A stretch of DNA of 64,000 bases from Lentisphaeria bacterium (GCA_022009855.1 CP091727.1:4898001-4962000); one strand, 5' to 3'; counted from the stretch's first letter, positions 44,543 to 55,440 are shown. A program made the numbers and translations. Notes: generated by a model from the sequence alone, not told the origin.

Positions 44543-44558
44543 ATCCATACAGATGGAT
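44543..44558. promoter_or_regulatory. Candidate operator B, ATCCAT-N4-ATGGAT
   Basis: ATCCATACAGATGGAT has perfect 6-bp arms and lies 80 bp upstream of the second sialidase-like gene. See the partner site at 43263. Confidence 0.45.
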
Positions 44559-44762
44559 GATTCTTTGAAAAAAGATTGAAAATCGCGGTATCCGGAATTA
44601 TTGTAATAGGCAGAACGCCGATAGCCACGGCGGCCGAGTTCGGGAAAATCCGGCTGGTCGTAGATCAGATCGAAAGCGCGGAAAAGTGCATCGTATTTTT
44701 TTCAGGAATGGGCACGAATCGATTAGGGCGTAGTAGTCATAAAACAGTGAATTTTGCATCAT
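44559..44762 (-). pseudogene. N-terminal remnant, possibly of a transposase
   Basis: A good ribosome site (GAGG) precedes an ATG at 44762 (MMQNSLFYDYYALIDSC). After a frame change in an A7 run near 44688 it reads FDLIYDQPDFPELGRRGYRR, reminiscent of the N-terminal part of IS transposases. It then merges into the promoter region of the sialidase-like gene. There are no terminal repeats or DDE domain. The identification is weak. Confidence 0.3.
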
Positions 44763-44930
44763 ATTTTTTCCTCTTTTTGAGTGGTTAATTGTTGTCCCGC
44801 AAGATATTACAATATATCACCAAGAGGAGGAATTTTCAAGGGCAAACGACTCAAAAATCGTTAATTATAAAGCGTTTAACGCATTACGCAGAACACATTT
44901 ATTGTTCTGTGAACAGGAGGGAGCTTTTCT

Positions 44931-45795
44931 ATGGACAGTCGAAAAAACCGGGAAACGCTGCTTTCGGTCTGCGATGCTTTTTTCATTCCGGACGGATCTT
45001 CCGGTCCTGTTTTCCAGGGAGGCTCCGTTTGAAATGTCCATTCACGGGATTCCTCGTCTCGGAATTCTGCTTGACGGAAGCATGGTTTTCCAGATTTTCC
45101 GGAACGGCAAACCGGATCTGGCGACTTTGGCTGCGCCAGCCCTGTATTACTGCGGGGCGAACGGCGCGCAGACATGCAGCTATAAAACGGCGTCGGTCTC
45201 GATCTCCTTCTGTTTCTATCCCAAGTACGTTCGAATCGTTTATGTCGTCTGCGACGGAATTCACCGTCCGCCGCATGGCGGGAATGCTTATTTTCACACG
45301 GGAACGCCTCTTTCTGAAGGCGGGTTCCATCTGCTTTCCGCAATCGAGTCGTTTCAGCGCGAAGGGAAAATGCCGTTGGTCATGCGCCTGCTTGATGAAA
45401 TTTACCGAATGAGCGTCGACATCCTGCGGAACGACACGAACGGTGCGACGCTTCGGGTCAGCCGGAAATGGACCGATCTCCAGTTTTATCTCCGGGCGCA
45501 CCGGACAAAAAGCATAACCCGCACGGAACTGGCGCATCTGTTCGATCTGTCTCCGGGCTCCATTTCCAGGCTGGTCCGGTGCAATGCCGGATGCACTCTT
45601 GTGGAACTGCGGAACCGCTACCGGATGGAATTCGCCGCCGAACTCCTGCGAAAAACCAATCTGACGGTGGAGGATATTTCCGAACAGTGCGGATTCCGTT
45701 ATTCCTGTTATTTTTACCGCTGCTTTCATCACTTCTGCGGCATGACTCCGCACGAATACCGGGAACGGCCGGAGGCGGTTTCTCCGGAGAAGTGA
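44931..45795 (+). CDS. AraC-family transcriptional regulator (one frame break)
   Basis: About 288 residues. The ATG at 44931 follows AGGAGGG, but its frame fails at a T6 run near 44970-44975; one base change joins MDSRKNRETLLSVCDAFF to SFRTDLPVLFSREAPFEMSIHG. An N-terminal sensing half is followed by helix-turn-helix parts ITRTELAHLFDLSPGSISRL and LTVEDISEQCGFRYSCYFYR, then FHHFCGMTPHEYRE. It is divergent from the second sialidase-like gene and probably regulates it. Confidence 0.85.
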
Positions 45796-45995
45796 GTTCC
45801 CCGGAACCGAGTCGTTCCCGACCGGGCGTGTTCTCGAATTGACGCTCCGTTTCCCTCTAGTAGCCCAAGTCTTTCTTCCTTACCCAGCAAGAAAACAATC
45901 GGACATTCGGTGGTTGAATGTACTCTTTGCGCCAGCTCCCCGGCTTGGACAACTTTTCATAGAGGAATTGATGTAAACAACTTTTTTAGACTTTT

Positions 45996-47138
45996 TCACC
46001 GGTTCAGCAATTTCATATAGGCTTGATAGTTGAATAGGCGATTGCGCTTGTGGCCTGTGGTTTCCTCAACAATGCCGAGTCCCTGCAATTTACTCAAGGC
46101 GGTATTGATGGTGGCATCGGTCAGGCCGGTTTCCTCTTTCAAGCGGATTGTTCCCGCTATGGGATGACGGAGCATTGCCTGGTGAATCAACATGGCCGAT
46201 TTTCCGCTTCGCCCGAGAGTTTTGATTTTTTCCCGGTCTTCCCGAACTTGCCGGTTCAAATCCATGATGATTTTCAACCCTTGCTCGGCAGTCGCAATTA
46301 CAGCTTCACAGAAGAAGTCGAGCCAGCGTTCCCAATCCCCATCGGTTCGGATGGAGTTCAGGAGTTCGTAGTAGTATTGCCGATGCGACTTGAAATAGTA
46401 GCTCAGGTAGAGAAGCGGCTGTTTCAACACTTTTTCTTCACACAGCAGCAGGGTAATCAGGGAGACGCCCAACTCGACCGTTTCCATCGAGAAAAGGATG
46501 AATCGTTTCGAACTGGACATGGGCCAGGGCCGCCTTTATCAAAACCGGGATATTTTCATCGTGCAAGAAAAGTTCGAAGTCATTCAGACAGTGAATTACC
46601 TCTTCCGGAGGAGGAGGTACGAAAGCAGCGTTCCCGGGCCTGGTCCTCCAATCCAATTTTGACTTCTACGGAACTCTCCGGGCGATTTCAGGCTGCCTCG
46701 GCCCTTTGCCAATAAAGTACCGTGGATTTCTCGAATCAACCGCAGGGACAGCGGGAAGCCCCCTTTTAGGCGTTCCAAGCCGTAATCCATCGCGCCAACA
46801 TAATTGCTGACTTCCTGAACATCATCCAACGGAACTCCGGGTTTCTCTTTCAGTTCGAACAACAGCAGGTCTGATAAGGAAGATTGCGTTCCTTCAATCA
46901 TGGATGACAGAACCGCTTCCTTACGGACAAACAGATAGAGAAACAGTCCGACATCAGGCAACAGTTCCGCAGCAGCATCAAGTTTCCCCAACGCACGAGA
47001 GGCTTCATCCAGTCGTTTTTGCAACGTGCCGGAAAGTTCCAGCGGGGGAGTCGGCGGCAATGGGTTGGGAACGTATGCCCTTACCGTTTCTCCTGTCGTA
47101 GTGGTCGTCTGATAAGTTCCCTGTGGACCGCGCTTCAT
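45996..47138 (-). CDS. Fic-domain protein with N-terminal inhibitory motif (two frame breaks)
   Basis: About 380 residues. An N-terminal Fic_N-like domain carries SSMIEGTQSSL, the (S/T)xxxE(G/N) helix that blocks the active site in class II Fic proteins. The catalytic loop is HPFLDGNGRVGRL. A C-terminal winged-helix-like part (TGLTDATINTALSKLQGLGIVEE) follows. It should transfer AMP (or another nucleotide) to a hydroxyl of a target protein. Breaks lie near 46640 and near 46500 (just after the catalytic loop). No antitoxin gene is adjacent, consistent with built-in inhibition. The upstream gap is AT-rich. Confidence 0.85.
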
Positions 47139-47238
47139 AATCCCTCGAAGTTAAAATAATGGCTCCTCTTATTTTAAGATATTGCCAATTTCTAAAATAT
47201 ACAAGTTCTTTATTTTATTTTTTCCCGACTCTCTACGG

Positions 47239-47440
47239 TTAGATTATTGATACGAGCATTCGAGAAGAGGTCAGCGCAAATCCCTGCATCCCGTAAAATG
47301 CCAATAAATCAATTTCCAAGCCCCCTGGATGGGACTTCCCGCTTTCCCCGCAGAATGAGTGCGATACCGAAATCCGGCTGTATACCGGTCCTGCATTCCC
47401 TTCGACGATGTGTAGCCCTTTATCAGGGATTTCTTGGTAT
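47239..47440 (-). other. Open frame fragment of unknown origin next to a breakpoint
   Basis: On the minus strand an open frame reads SFCGESGKSHPGGLEIDL and ends at 47239. Its upstream part runs into antisense of the glycosidase remnant, so only about 60 codons could be genuine. No family is recognised. It marks sequence foreign to the glycosidase, whose homology begins near 47441. Confidence 0.25.
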
Positions 47441-49685
47441 CTCACCTCCGTGGAGAACATCGACATCATTCCGGGCCGCGACATCGGCAACTGGTGGGGG
47501 CCGGACGACTTTGCCAACGCCAAAGTGGCGTGGCGGTCGAGCAATCCGGAGACGCCGGTGGGATTGTATGCCTCCGCCTTCCCGCTGAGCGGAAAAAATC
47601 CGATCCGGGTGAAGTTCCGGATCGCCTCCCCCGACGCCGCGTGGATGATCGCCGCAGTGACACTCGCCGATCGGCCGCTGCAGCTGCCGGCACGCACGCC
47701 GCATCCATTCACCACGGCGGAGAACCGCGACTGGATCAAACTGGATTTCCGCCGTAACATCACGCCGGCAAGTCCACTTGACTTCTCCTTTCTGCTCGTC
47801 CCCTTCGCACCGGCGGGGAAGTTCGGCCGGGTAGTTGCCGCGCCGGATGGGTCGCTCACCTTTGAAAAGGCTCCAGGCAAACAGTTCCGCGCCTACGGGA
47901 CCAATCTCTGCGATTCGGCGATCTATCTGGAGAAAGCCGACGCCGACCGGCTCGTCAACTTCCTCGCCGCGCAGGGATACAACTCCGTGCGGTTCCACCA
48001 CCATGACAACCGGCTGCGCCACCCTTCCAGCCCGGATCCCGCCGCGCTGGATCCGAAAGCACTCGACCAGCTCGACTATCTCACCGCCCGGCTGATCGAA
48101 CGGGGAATCTACCTCACCTTCGACTTCTACACCAGCCGGAAACTCCGGACCGGAGAAACGCTGCCGATTCTGCAAAAATATCCGAAACTCGGACTGAAGT
48201 TCGCCATGGAGCTCTCTCCGGAAGGGATGGAAAACTGGAAATCCTTCGCCCGGTCATGGATGCTTCACCGCAACCCCTACACCGGACGCACCTGGGCGGA
48301 GGAACCGGCGATCCTCTTCGCCAATCTGGTCAACGAGGATACCGCAACCTACTCGCTCTTCAGCAATCCGGACGCGGTGCGCTGTTACACGGAACTTTTC
48401 GCCGCCTACTGCGACGAAAAGAAGATCGCCGACCGCAGCATTTCCTTCGCCAATCCCGCGTTCTCCCGGTTCGTGATCGAACGCCAGCAGCAGGCGACCG
48501 GCGAAATGATGCGGTTTCTGCGACAGGAGCTCGGTGTAAAAGTTCCTGCTCACCTCCGCCAACTACAACGGCAACGCGCTCACCACTCTGCTGCGTGACG
48601 CCTACGACGCAGTCGATGATCACGGATACCACAACCATCCAAGTTTTCCGGAGAGCCCCTGGTCTCATCCACACCGCTTCGGGCAGACCTCAACCATTCC
48701 GGCAGAAGCGCCGCTGCCGATCAATCTCGTCCGCGGCCGGATCTTCGGCAAGCCTTTTTTCGTGACCGAATTCAACTTCTGTGCGCCCAACCTCTACCGG
48801 TCGGAGAGCGGTCCGCTGATCGGCGCCTATTCGGCGTTGCAGAACTGCGCCGGACTCTACCGCTTCAATTTTTCCGGAAACCGACGCCGGCTCTTCTCAG
48901 ACAAAGAGGGTATCGTCGTCTTCGAATCGGTCAACGACCCGATCATGCAGCTGGCCGACCGGATTGCCGGAATCTTCTTCGTCCGCGGCGATGTCTCCAC
49001 CGCGAAGCAGTGGTACGCCTGGCAGCTTCCGGCCGACTACTGGTCAAAAAAAACGCGACAGCGGCTATCCTGATATCCGCCGGCTCGGCCTGATCGCCGG
49101 AATCGGCGCACATCCAGCAGGGAAACCTCTTCCGGGGTGGAATCCTGCCGGAACATCCGCGATACGGCCGTACGGAAACGTCTCGAATTGTTCCAGAAGA
49201 GCGGCACAGCCCGGAGCATCACCGATGAAATTGAACTTGACAGCAAAGCAGGCACCTTCCGGGTGATGACACCCCGTTCGGAATCGGTGACGTTGTCGCA
49301 GGGAGCACTCCGGGCAAACCGGCTTGCCGTGTCGGGAGCCGACACCTTCCAGACCATCGCGGCAATCGCCCTTGATGACCGTCCGCTTGCTGAGAGCCGC
49401 TCGATTCTGGTTCTCCAGATCTCGAATGTCTGCGCCTCCGGTGAACGCTACACCGACACCGACCGCCGCCAGCAGCAGAACTATGGACACGCGCCACTCC
49501 TGCTGCGCCGGGCAAAGGCGAAGATTTCGCTCGCGGTTCCCGGCGTCTTTCAAATTGCCGCGCTAGACATGCAGGGTGATGTTGCAGGCACACTGCCGGG
49601 CAAACGGCAGGGGGAGCGGTTCGAATTTCAGGCGGACAACGGTGCGTTCCCGGGCGGGATTGCTGGATATCACCTGACACGATAA
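47441..49685 (+). pseudogene. 5'-truncated clan GH-A glycosidase (also frame-broken)
   Basis: About 745 residues remain. The protein is a clear relative of the complete enzyme at 57631-60872: DIGNWW, FRAYGTNLCDSAIYLEKADADR, YNSVRFHHHDNRL, LDQLDYLTARLIERGIYLT, HRNPYTGRTW, NLVNEDTATYS (acid/base Glu) and FFVTEFNFCAPN (likely nucleophile Glu) all align. It lacks the equivalent of the first 330 or so residues, including the signal peptide. No start codon with a ribosome site is found at the left end. Further frame changes near 48545, 49055 and 49135 resemble the homopolymer errors elsewhere. Some activity cannot be excluded, but export is lost. Confidence 0.75.
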
Positions 49686-49686
49686 C

Positions 49687-49722
49687 AACAATCCCTCCCG
49701 GAGCGTCTCCGGGAGGGATTGT
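49687..49722. terminator. Bidirectional terminator between convergent genes
   Basis: ACAATCCCTCCCGGAG pairs perfectly with CTCCGGGAGGGATTGT around CGT. It lies between the glycosidase remnant and the converging aldo/keto reductase. Confidence 0.8.
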
Positions 49723-49739
49723 CGCTGCATGTAGAACAG

Positions 49740-50979
49740 CTATTTCTTCTTGAGTTCCGCAGCAATCCGCTTCATCTGCGACGGAATGTCGATCTTCTGC
49801 GGACACTTCTTGAGGCAGACTCCGCAGGAGACGCAGGAGGCCGGGCCGCCTTCATTCGGCAGGGCATCGATCGTCTTCTTGAATCCGGCGAAATTGCCGT
49901 CGATCTTGTACTGATTGTACGCGCCGAACACACGCGGAATCGCCACCTCAACCGGGCACGGCACACAGTAATTGCACGCGGTACACGGCACCGAATCCAC
50001 CTTCTGATAGGCAGCCAGCGCCGAGGCGAGCGTCAGCCGTTCCGAATCGGAGAGCGGACGGAACGGCGAATAGACACGCAGATTCTCCTTGAGGTGATCC
50101 ATGCGGTTCATGCCGGAGAGCACGCAGATCACGTTCGGCAGCGAGGCCACATAGCGGAACGCCCACTCCGCCGGACTCGCATCCGGAGCAGACGTTTTCA
50201 GGATCTTCGTCGCTTCCGGCGTCAAAGTCGCCAGCGTACCGCCGCGCAGCGGCTCCATCACGATCACCGGAATTCCGAGCTTCGTCACGATCTCGTACTG
50301 CTCGCGCGACCGATAGTTATGCCAGTCCAGATAGTTGATCTGAAGCTGGACGAAATCCCACGGATGCGCCTCCGCAATCGTCTTGAGCACATCCGGAGTG
50401 TCGTGGAAGGAGAAGCCGACGTGACGAATCTTCCCCTCCTTCTGCATCCGTCTGACGAACTCATAGAGCCCGCACCGCTTCACCGTCTCCCAGTTGCCGC
50501 GGTTCAGCGCGTGCAGGAGATAGAAGTCAAAGTAACCGGTCCGGCACTTCCGCAGCTGCTCCGCGAAAATGCGCTCCGCATCCTGAAGGCTCTTGATGGA
50601 ACGGACCGGCAGCTTGTCGGCGAGGAGGTAGGATTCGCGGGGATAGCGGCTCAGCGCTTCTCCGACAAAGAGTTCACTCCGCCCGCCGTGATAAGGCCAG
50701 GCGGTGTCAAAGTAGTTGAGCCCTGCCTTCAGGGCGTAATCCACCAGCTTCTTCGCCTCCTCGCTGTCGATGGCGCCGTTTTTCTGCGGCAGCCGCATCA
50801 TGCCGAAACCGAGCAGCGGCAGCGTAAGATCGGTATCCCGAAAACGGCGCCGGGTCAGTTTGCTTTCTTCCGTACCGGCGGCGGCTCCCCCCGCGGCTCC
50901 GGTCTGTGCCGTCAGCCGGGCGAGCGGAGCAAGCGCGGCCAGTGTAAGCGTACATTTCAAAAAAATCGCGTCTATCCAT
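49740..50979 (-). CDS. Tat-exported aldo/keto reductase with 2[4Fe-4S] domain (one frame break)
   Basis: About 412 residues. The ATG at 50979 reads MDRRDF and then hits an A7 run (T7 on the coding strand) at 50959-50965; one base less gives MDRRDFLKCTLTLAALAPLA, a twin-arginine signal. The reductase barrel (LLGFGMMRLPQ, YFDTAWPYHGGRSE, DFYLLHALN, RHVGFSFHD) is followed by CTACNYCVPCP and CVSCGVCLKKCP, two ferredoxin-type clusters. Tat export fits a cofactor-loaded enzyme. It resembles the cytoplasmic protein at 7.8 kb in layout, but that one lacks a signal. Confidence 0.88.
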
Positions 50980-51076
50980 GATTGTCTCCGTTTCTTCGCA
51001 AATGGCTTCTCTTTTATTTATTATAATCAGTCCAGCGGCGCCGCGCCAATGAAAACTTCCGGAATTTTCCTTTTTT

Positions 51077-52000
51077 TTACGAGCCGGCCGGAGACTCTTC
51101 CCCCCCCGCCTGATTGCGGAACTGCCGGATGCTTTGCAGGAGAACCGACAACACCAGCAGAGACAGACACCCGTAAAATGCAGCTGACAGCTCCCGATGC
51201 TCCCGGAAAATCAACATCGCCAGCAGAATGCTGTAAACCGGTTCCAGATTGTAACTCAAATTTACCGTGAACGCGGAGATCGTCTTCAAGGCCCGGATCT
51301 GGCACCAGTACAGCCCCACCGTGCAGAAGAGCGCGAAGAGCAGCAGTTCCCCCGTCTCCGGCAGCGTCGGCACCAGTCGCGCGGCAGGAAACAGCAGAAG
51401 GTAGAACGGCAGCAGCAGCGTCAGCGCGAGAAATCCGCCGCACATCTCCTCATACAGGATCGTCTCCGTCGAAAAACGTCGTCCGAGAAAGCGGGAGGCT
51501 ATCGTGTACAGCGACGCGAGAAGCGTGGAAACCACTCCCAGCAGGATCCCCGTCCGGTAACGCAGGTCGAGTGTGAAAAACAACAAAATTCCGGCAATCG
51601 ACAGCAAACTGCACGCCAGCTCCTGCCACTCGAACTTCCGCTTCAGGAGAAGCGGTTCCAGAATCGTTGAGAAAAATCCGATCATGGCAAAGCAGGCGAC
51701 GCCGACCGAGACATTCGCCAGCTTGATGCTGCCGAAGAAGAAAAGCCAGTGCAGAGCGAGCAGCAGTCCGGCTCCGGCGATTTCCACACGGCCGCGCCAC
51801 GACACGCGCTCCGCTCCGGGCAGAAAACGGCGGAGGAAAATCAGCGCCAGTGCGGTGAACAACATCCGCCACCAGGTCATGACGCCGCTGGAAAGTTCAA
51901 TCAGCTTCCCGAAAATTCCGGTGAATCCGGCGAACAGAATCGAAAGGTGAAGAAAGCAGAACGCCCGCGCCGTCTCACTCAAAGCCTCAATCCGCTTCAC
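51077..52000 (-). CDS. EamA-family (DMT superfamily) transporter
   Basis: 307 residues and intact. About ten hydrophobic helices in two similar halves, with the EamA pattern TWWRMLFTALALIFL early and NLEPVYSILLAMLIFREHRE near the end. It probably exports a small metabolite. The start is GTG at 52000 with GGGAGG upstream. It stands alone between terminators. Confidence 0.9.
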   Translation of the reverse strand: MKRIEALSETARAFCFLHLSILFAGFTGIFGKLIELSSGVMTWWRMLFTALALIFLRRFLPGAERVSWRGRVEIAGAGLLLALHWLFFFGSIKLANVSVGVACFAMIGFFSTILEPLLLKRKFEWQELACSLLSIAGILLFFTLDLRYRTGILLGVVSTLLASLYTIASRFLGRRFSTETILYEEMCGGFLALTLLLPFYLLLFPAARLVPTLPETGELLLFALFCTVGLYWCQIRALKTISAFTVNLSYNLEPVYSILLAMLIFREHRELSAAFYGCLSLLVLSVLLQSIRQFRNQAGGEESPAGS

Positions 52001-52027
52001 GAAAACCTCCCCACCCCTGTTTCGATA

Positions 52028-52066
52028 TAAAAAAACACGGACAGGAAATGAATCCCAGCCCGTGTC
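52028..52066 (-). terminator. Terminator of the rpsB-tsf operon
   Basis: On the minus strand GACACGGGCTGGG and CCTGTCCGTGT form a hairpin, followed by a T tract. It lies about 21 bp after tsf. Confidence 0.65.
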
Positions 52067-52086
52067 TTTTCGCTTGCGTCCGTGAA

Positions 52087-52895
52087 TTACAGCTCTTCGC
52101 CGACCTCCCAGCGGATGAAACGCCGCACCTTGAGGTTCGGGCGGAACTTCGCCAGCGTGGTCTTGTCATCCTTGACCCACGGCTGATCCATCAGGCAGAC
52201 TTCCGAGAAGTACTTGCGGATCTTGCCGGCAAGAATCTTGTCGAGCATCGCGGCCGGCTTGTTCGCCAGCTTCGGATCAGCAGCAGCGGCGATCTCCTTC
52301 TCCTTGGCGATCACTTCCGCAGGAACATCGTTCTCACTGATGTACTTCGGGCTGAATGCGGCGATGTGCAGACAGATGTCGTTGAGCACCACCGGATCGG
52401 TTTCGCCCTCTACCTCCACCAACACACTGACCCGACCATCCATGTGATGATAGCTGGCAAAGGCACACCCCTCAGGCGCTGCCAGCGCGCCGCGCGGCGA
52501 ATCTGCATGTTTTCACCGATCACACCGATGTGGTCGGTCAGAGTGTTCTTCTCAGCCTCATTGACCGCCACGGTGACATCACCCTCGCCGGCCGCCTTCA
52601 GCGCACTGTCGGCAATCGTCTTGACCAGGTTGCCGAACTTGTCGGTCTTCGCAGCAAAGTCGGTCTCGCAGAGAACCTCCACGATCGACGCGGCATCGTC
52701 ACCGATGCTGGTCCAGACCTTCCCCTGATTGGTGGCGCGGCCGGACTTCTTCTCCGCCTTGGCGGCGCCGGACTTGCGCAGGTTTTCAATCGCCAGCGTC
52801 ATGTCGCCGTCCGCTGCGGTCAGCGCCTTCTTGCAATCCATCATACCGGCTCCGGTCTTCTCCCGGAGCTCCTGTACCATCTTGGCAGTAATCAT
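52087..52895 (-). CDS. tsf: Elongation factor Ts (one frame break)
   Basis: About 269 residues. Nucleotide exchange factor for EF-Tu. The N-terminal signature VQELREKTGAGMMDCKKAL is clear, followed by NLVKTIADSALKAAGEGD and the C-terminal core (LVEVEGETDPV, FSPKYISENDVP). The frame changes near 52470-52485 between IRRAARWQRL and SYHHMDGRVSVLVEVEGE. It follows rpsB by 31 bp, the order found in most bacteria. An essential gene, so the break is almost surely a sequence error. Confidence 0.96.
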
Positions 52896-52926
52896 TTTCT
52901 CAAACTCCTCACATCAATCCGTTGGC

Positions 52927-53843
52927 TTACTCGGCCTTTTCCGCCGCGGGTTCTTCGGCCTTGGCTTCCGCCTTTTCCGCTTCCGCCTTCTCGGCCTTTT
53001 CGGCCTTTTCCGCCTTCACCGGCTTGTCATCGGCGCTCTTGCGGCGCGGGGCGCGGCGCGGCTTCTCGGCCTTTTCCGCCTTCTCGGCGTCATCGGCCTT
53101 CTCCTGCGCAATCTTCTTCGCGGCCTCGGCGGCTTCGCGCTCCTCGGTCACCTTCTTCTGGTAGATCTCCTTCGCCACCTTGATCGCCTCGGCGAAGAGG
53201 CCGGTGATGATCTGAACCGACTTGACCGCATCGTCATTGGCGGCCACCGGGTAATCGACCAGCGTCGGGTCGCCGTTGGTATCGACGATCGCCACGATCG
53301 GAATATTCAGCTTGTTCGCTTCGCGGACCGCATTCGCCTCGTTGCAGACGTCGATGACGACGAGCGCGGCGGGCAGACGCTTCATGCCGGCGATGCCGTC
53401 GAGGTCACGGTGCAGTTTCTCGGCACGGCGGGCGAGGCTGGAAAGCTCCTTCTTCTTCATCGACTTGGCCGCTTCCGAATTCAGCGTCTGGTCGATTTCG
53501 GCCATCTTGGAGATGCTCTTGCAGATGGTCACGTTATTGGTCAGCGTACCGCCGAGCCAGCGTTCGAAACGCTGAACATGCCGGTTTCGTCCGCGAGCCC
53601 CTTCACCAGTTCGCGGAGCTGACGCTTGGTGCCGACAAACAGGATGTCGCCGCCGTTGGCGACGATACGCTGCAGGAAGTTGCAGGCCGCCGCAATCTGA
53701 TACATGGTCTTGGTGAGGTCGATGATGGAGATCCCGTTCCGCGCGCCGTAGACATAGTCCTTCATGCGGGGGTTCCAGCGGCGGGTCTGGTGCCCGAAAT
53801 GACACCCGGCTTCCAGCAGATCGTTGATGGTGATTTTCGCCAT
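52927..53843 (-). CDS. rpsB: 30S ribosomal protein S2 with long acidic/basic C-terminal tail (one frame break)
   Basis: About 305 residues, some 55 more than usual. The body has LLEAGCHFGHQTRRWNP, FVGTKRQLRELV, WLGGTLTNN and IPIVAIVDTNGDP. After the family's normal end comes a low-complexity tail of K, A, E and R in repeated KAEKAEKAE units with one basic patch (RRAPRRK). The frame breaks near 53580 (TGMF to HVQRFERWLGG). The start is the ATG at 53843 (MAKITIND), with AAGGA upstream. Confidence 0.96.
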
Positions 53844-53970
53844 TTTCACGGCTTCCTTTCCTGTTTGCGGCGCTTTTTCCGTTTCAAGTCGCCATTGGTT
53901 TGGTTGTCTCTCCGCACCCCTTCCCGGGCGCGGATTATTTAATATAGTGCTGTAGAGCGAATTTACAAGC

Positions 53971-55342
53971 CTAGGCCAACGATTTTTTCCAGAATTCGAT
54001 CTGTTTCGCCACCTGATCGAAACCGGTCGCGCCGGTGACGTCGCGCTTGGCGACGCTCTTCTCCGGATCGAACAGTTCGAGAAACTCCGGCGTCGCTTCC
54101 GGAATCGTTTCGCGCATCTCGTCGAGCGTCACCTCGTCGAGCCGTTTCCCATGCTCCCGGCAGTAGCGGACGAACGAACCGACCCGGTGGTGGGCGTTGC
54201 GGAACGGCACCTTGAGTTCCACGAGCTTCTCCGCAAGATCGGTGGCCATCAGCGCCGGATCGGACGCGGCCGCGCGCATCGCCTCTTCGCGGATCTTCAT
54301 CGTCTCGATCATCGGTGGATAAACCTTGAGAATCATCTTCGCGGTGTCGAGCGCGTCGAAGATCGCGACCTTGTCCTCCTGAAGATCGCGGTTGTAGGTG
54401 AGCGGCAGCCCCTTGCACATCGTGAGCAGCGCGGCAAGGTCGCCGTAGACCCGCGCGGTCTTGCCGCGGGTGAGCTCGCAGACGTCGGGATTCTTTTCTG
54501 CGGCATCAGCGAAGAGCCGGTGCAGAAGGCGTCGTCCAGCTCGACAAAACCGAACTCCTGACTGCACCAGAGGATCAAATCCTCGGAGAGACGGCTGGCG
54601 TGCATCGCGAATATCGCCAGCGCATTGACCAGTTCGATGGCGAAATCGCGGTCTGCGACCGCATCCATGCTGTTGCGGGTGACACGCTCGAACTTGAGTT
54701 CGCGGCAGACCATTTCACGGTCGATCGGCAGCGTGGTTCCGGCCAGTGCCCCGGAGCCGAGCGGCATGACGTTGACGCGGCGGCGGCAGTCGGCGAGCCG
54801 CTCGGCGTCGCGATCGAGCATTTCGACATAGGCAAGCATGTGGTGGGCGAAAAGCACCACCTGCGCGTGCTGCAGATGAGTGAATCCCGGCAGGATGGCG
54901 CGGGGATGGGCGGCGGCCTGCCCGACCAGCGCGCGCTGAAAGGCGCGCAGTTCCGAGATCAGAAGGTCGATCTCGTCGCGCAGATAAAGCCGGATGTCCA
55001 GCGCGACCTGATCGTTGCGGCTGCGGGCGGAGGTGTACTCTCGCCCCTTCGGCGCCGAGCACGTCGATGAGCGCGCTCTCGATGTGCATGTGGATGTCTT
55101 CCATCGAGATGTCGTAGGTGAAGTCGCCGGATTCGATGCGGCGGCGGATGTTGTCCAGTTCGGCGCGAATCGCCTCCGCGGTCGCCGCGGGAATGATCCC
55201 CCTGCGCGGCGAGCATCTTCACATGCGCCTTGCTGCCCTCGATGTCGTGCTTGTAAAGCCGTTTGTCAAATGAGATCGATTCAGAATAGAGGGCGACCTC
55301 GTCCCGAGTCGCCGAACTGAACCTTCCGCCCCAGAGCGCCAT
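53971..55342 (-). CDS. argH: Argininosuccinate lyase (three frame breaks)
   Basis: About 456 residues. Last step of arginine synthesis, which also uses the carbamoyl phosphate made by CarAB. MALWGGRF at the start, FTYDISMEDIHMHIE, the restored RSRNDQVALDIRLYLRDE and the signature GSSLMPQK-KNP are family marks. The signature itself is cut by a T4 run at 54494-54497 (A4 on the coding strand); a fifth A restores PQKKNPDVCELTRGK. Other breaks lie near 55200 and 55040. GAGGTGG precedes the ATG. Confidence 0.95.
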
Positions 55343-55440
55343 GAAACCACCTCGCGATTTGTTTTCCCGAAAAATAATCTCTTTAAAATAACCGCTCGGG
55401 AGTGGAATTTCAACATCATCGGGGCTATATTACCCGAATT

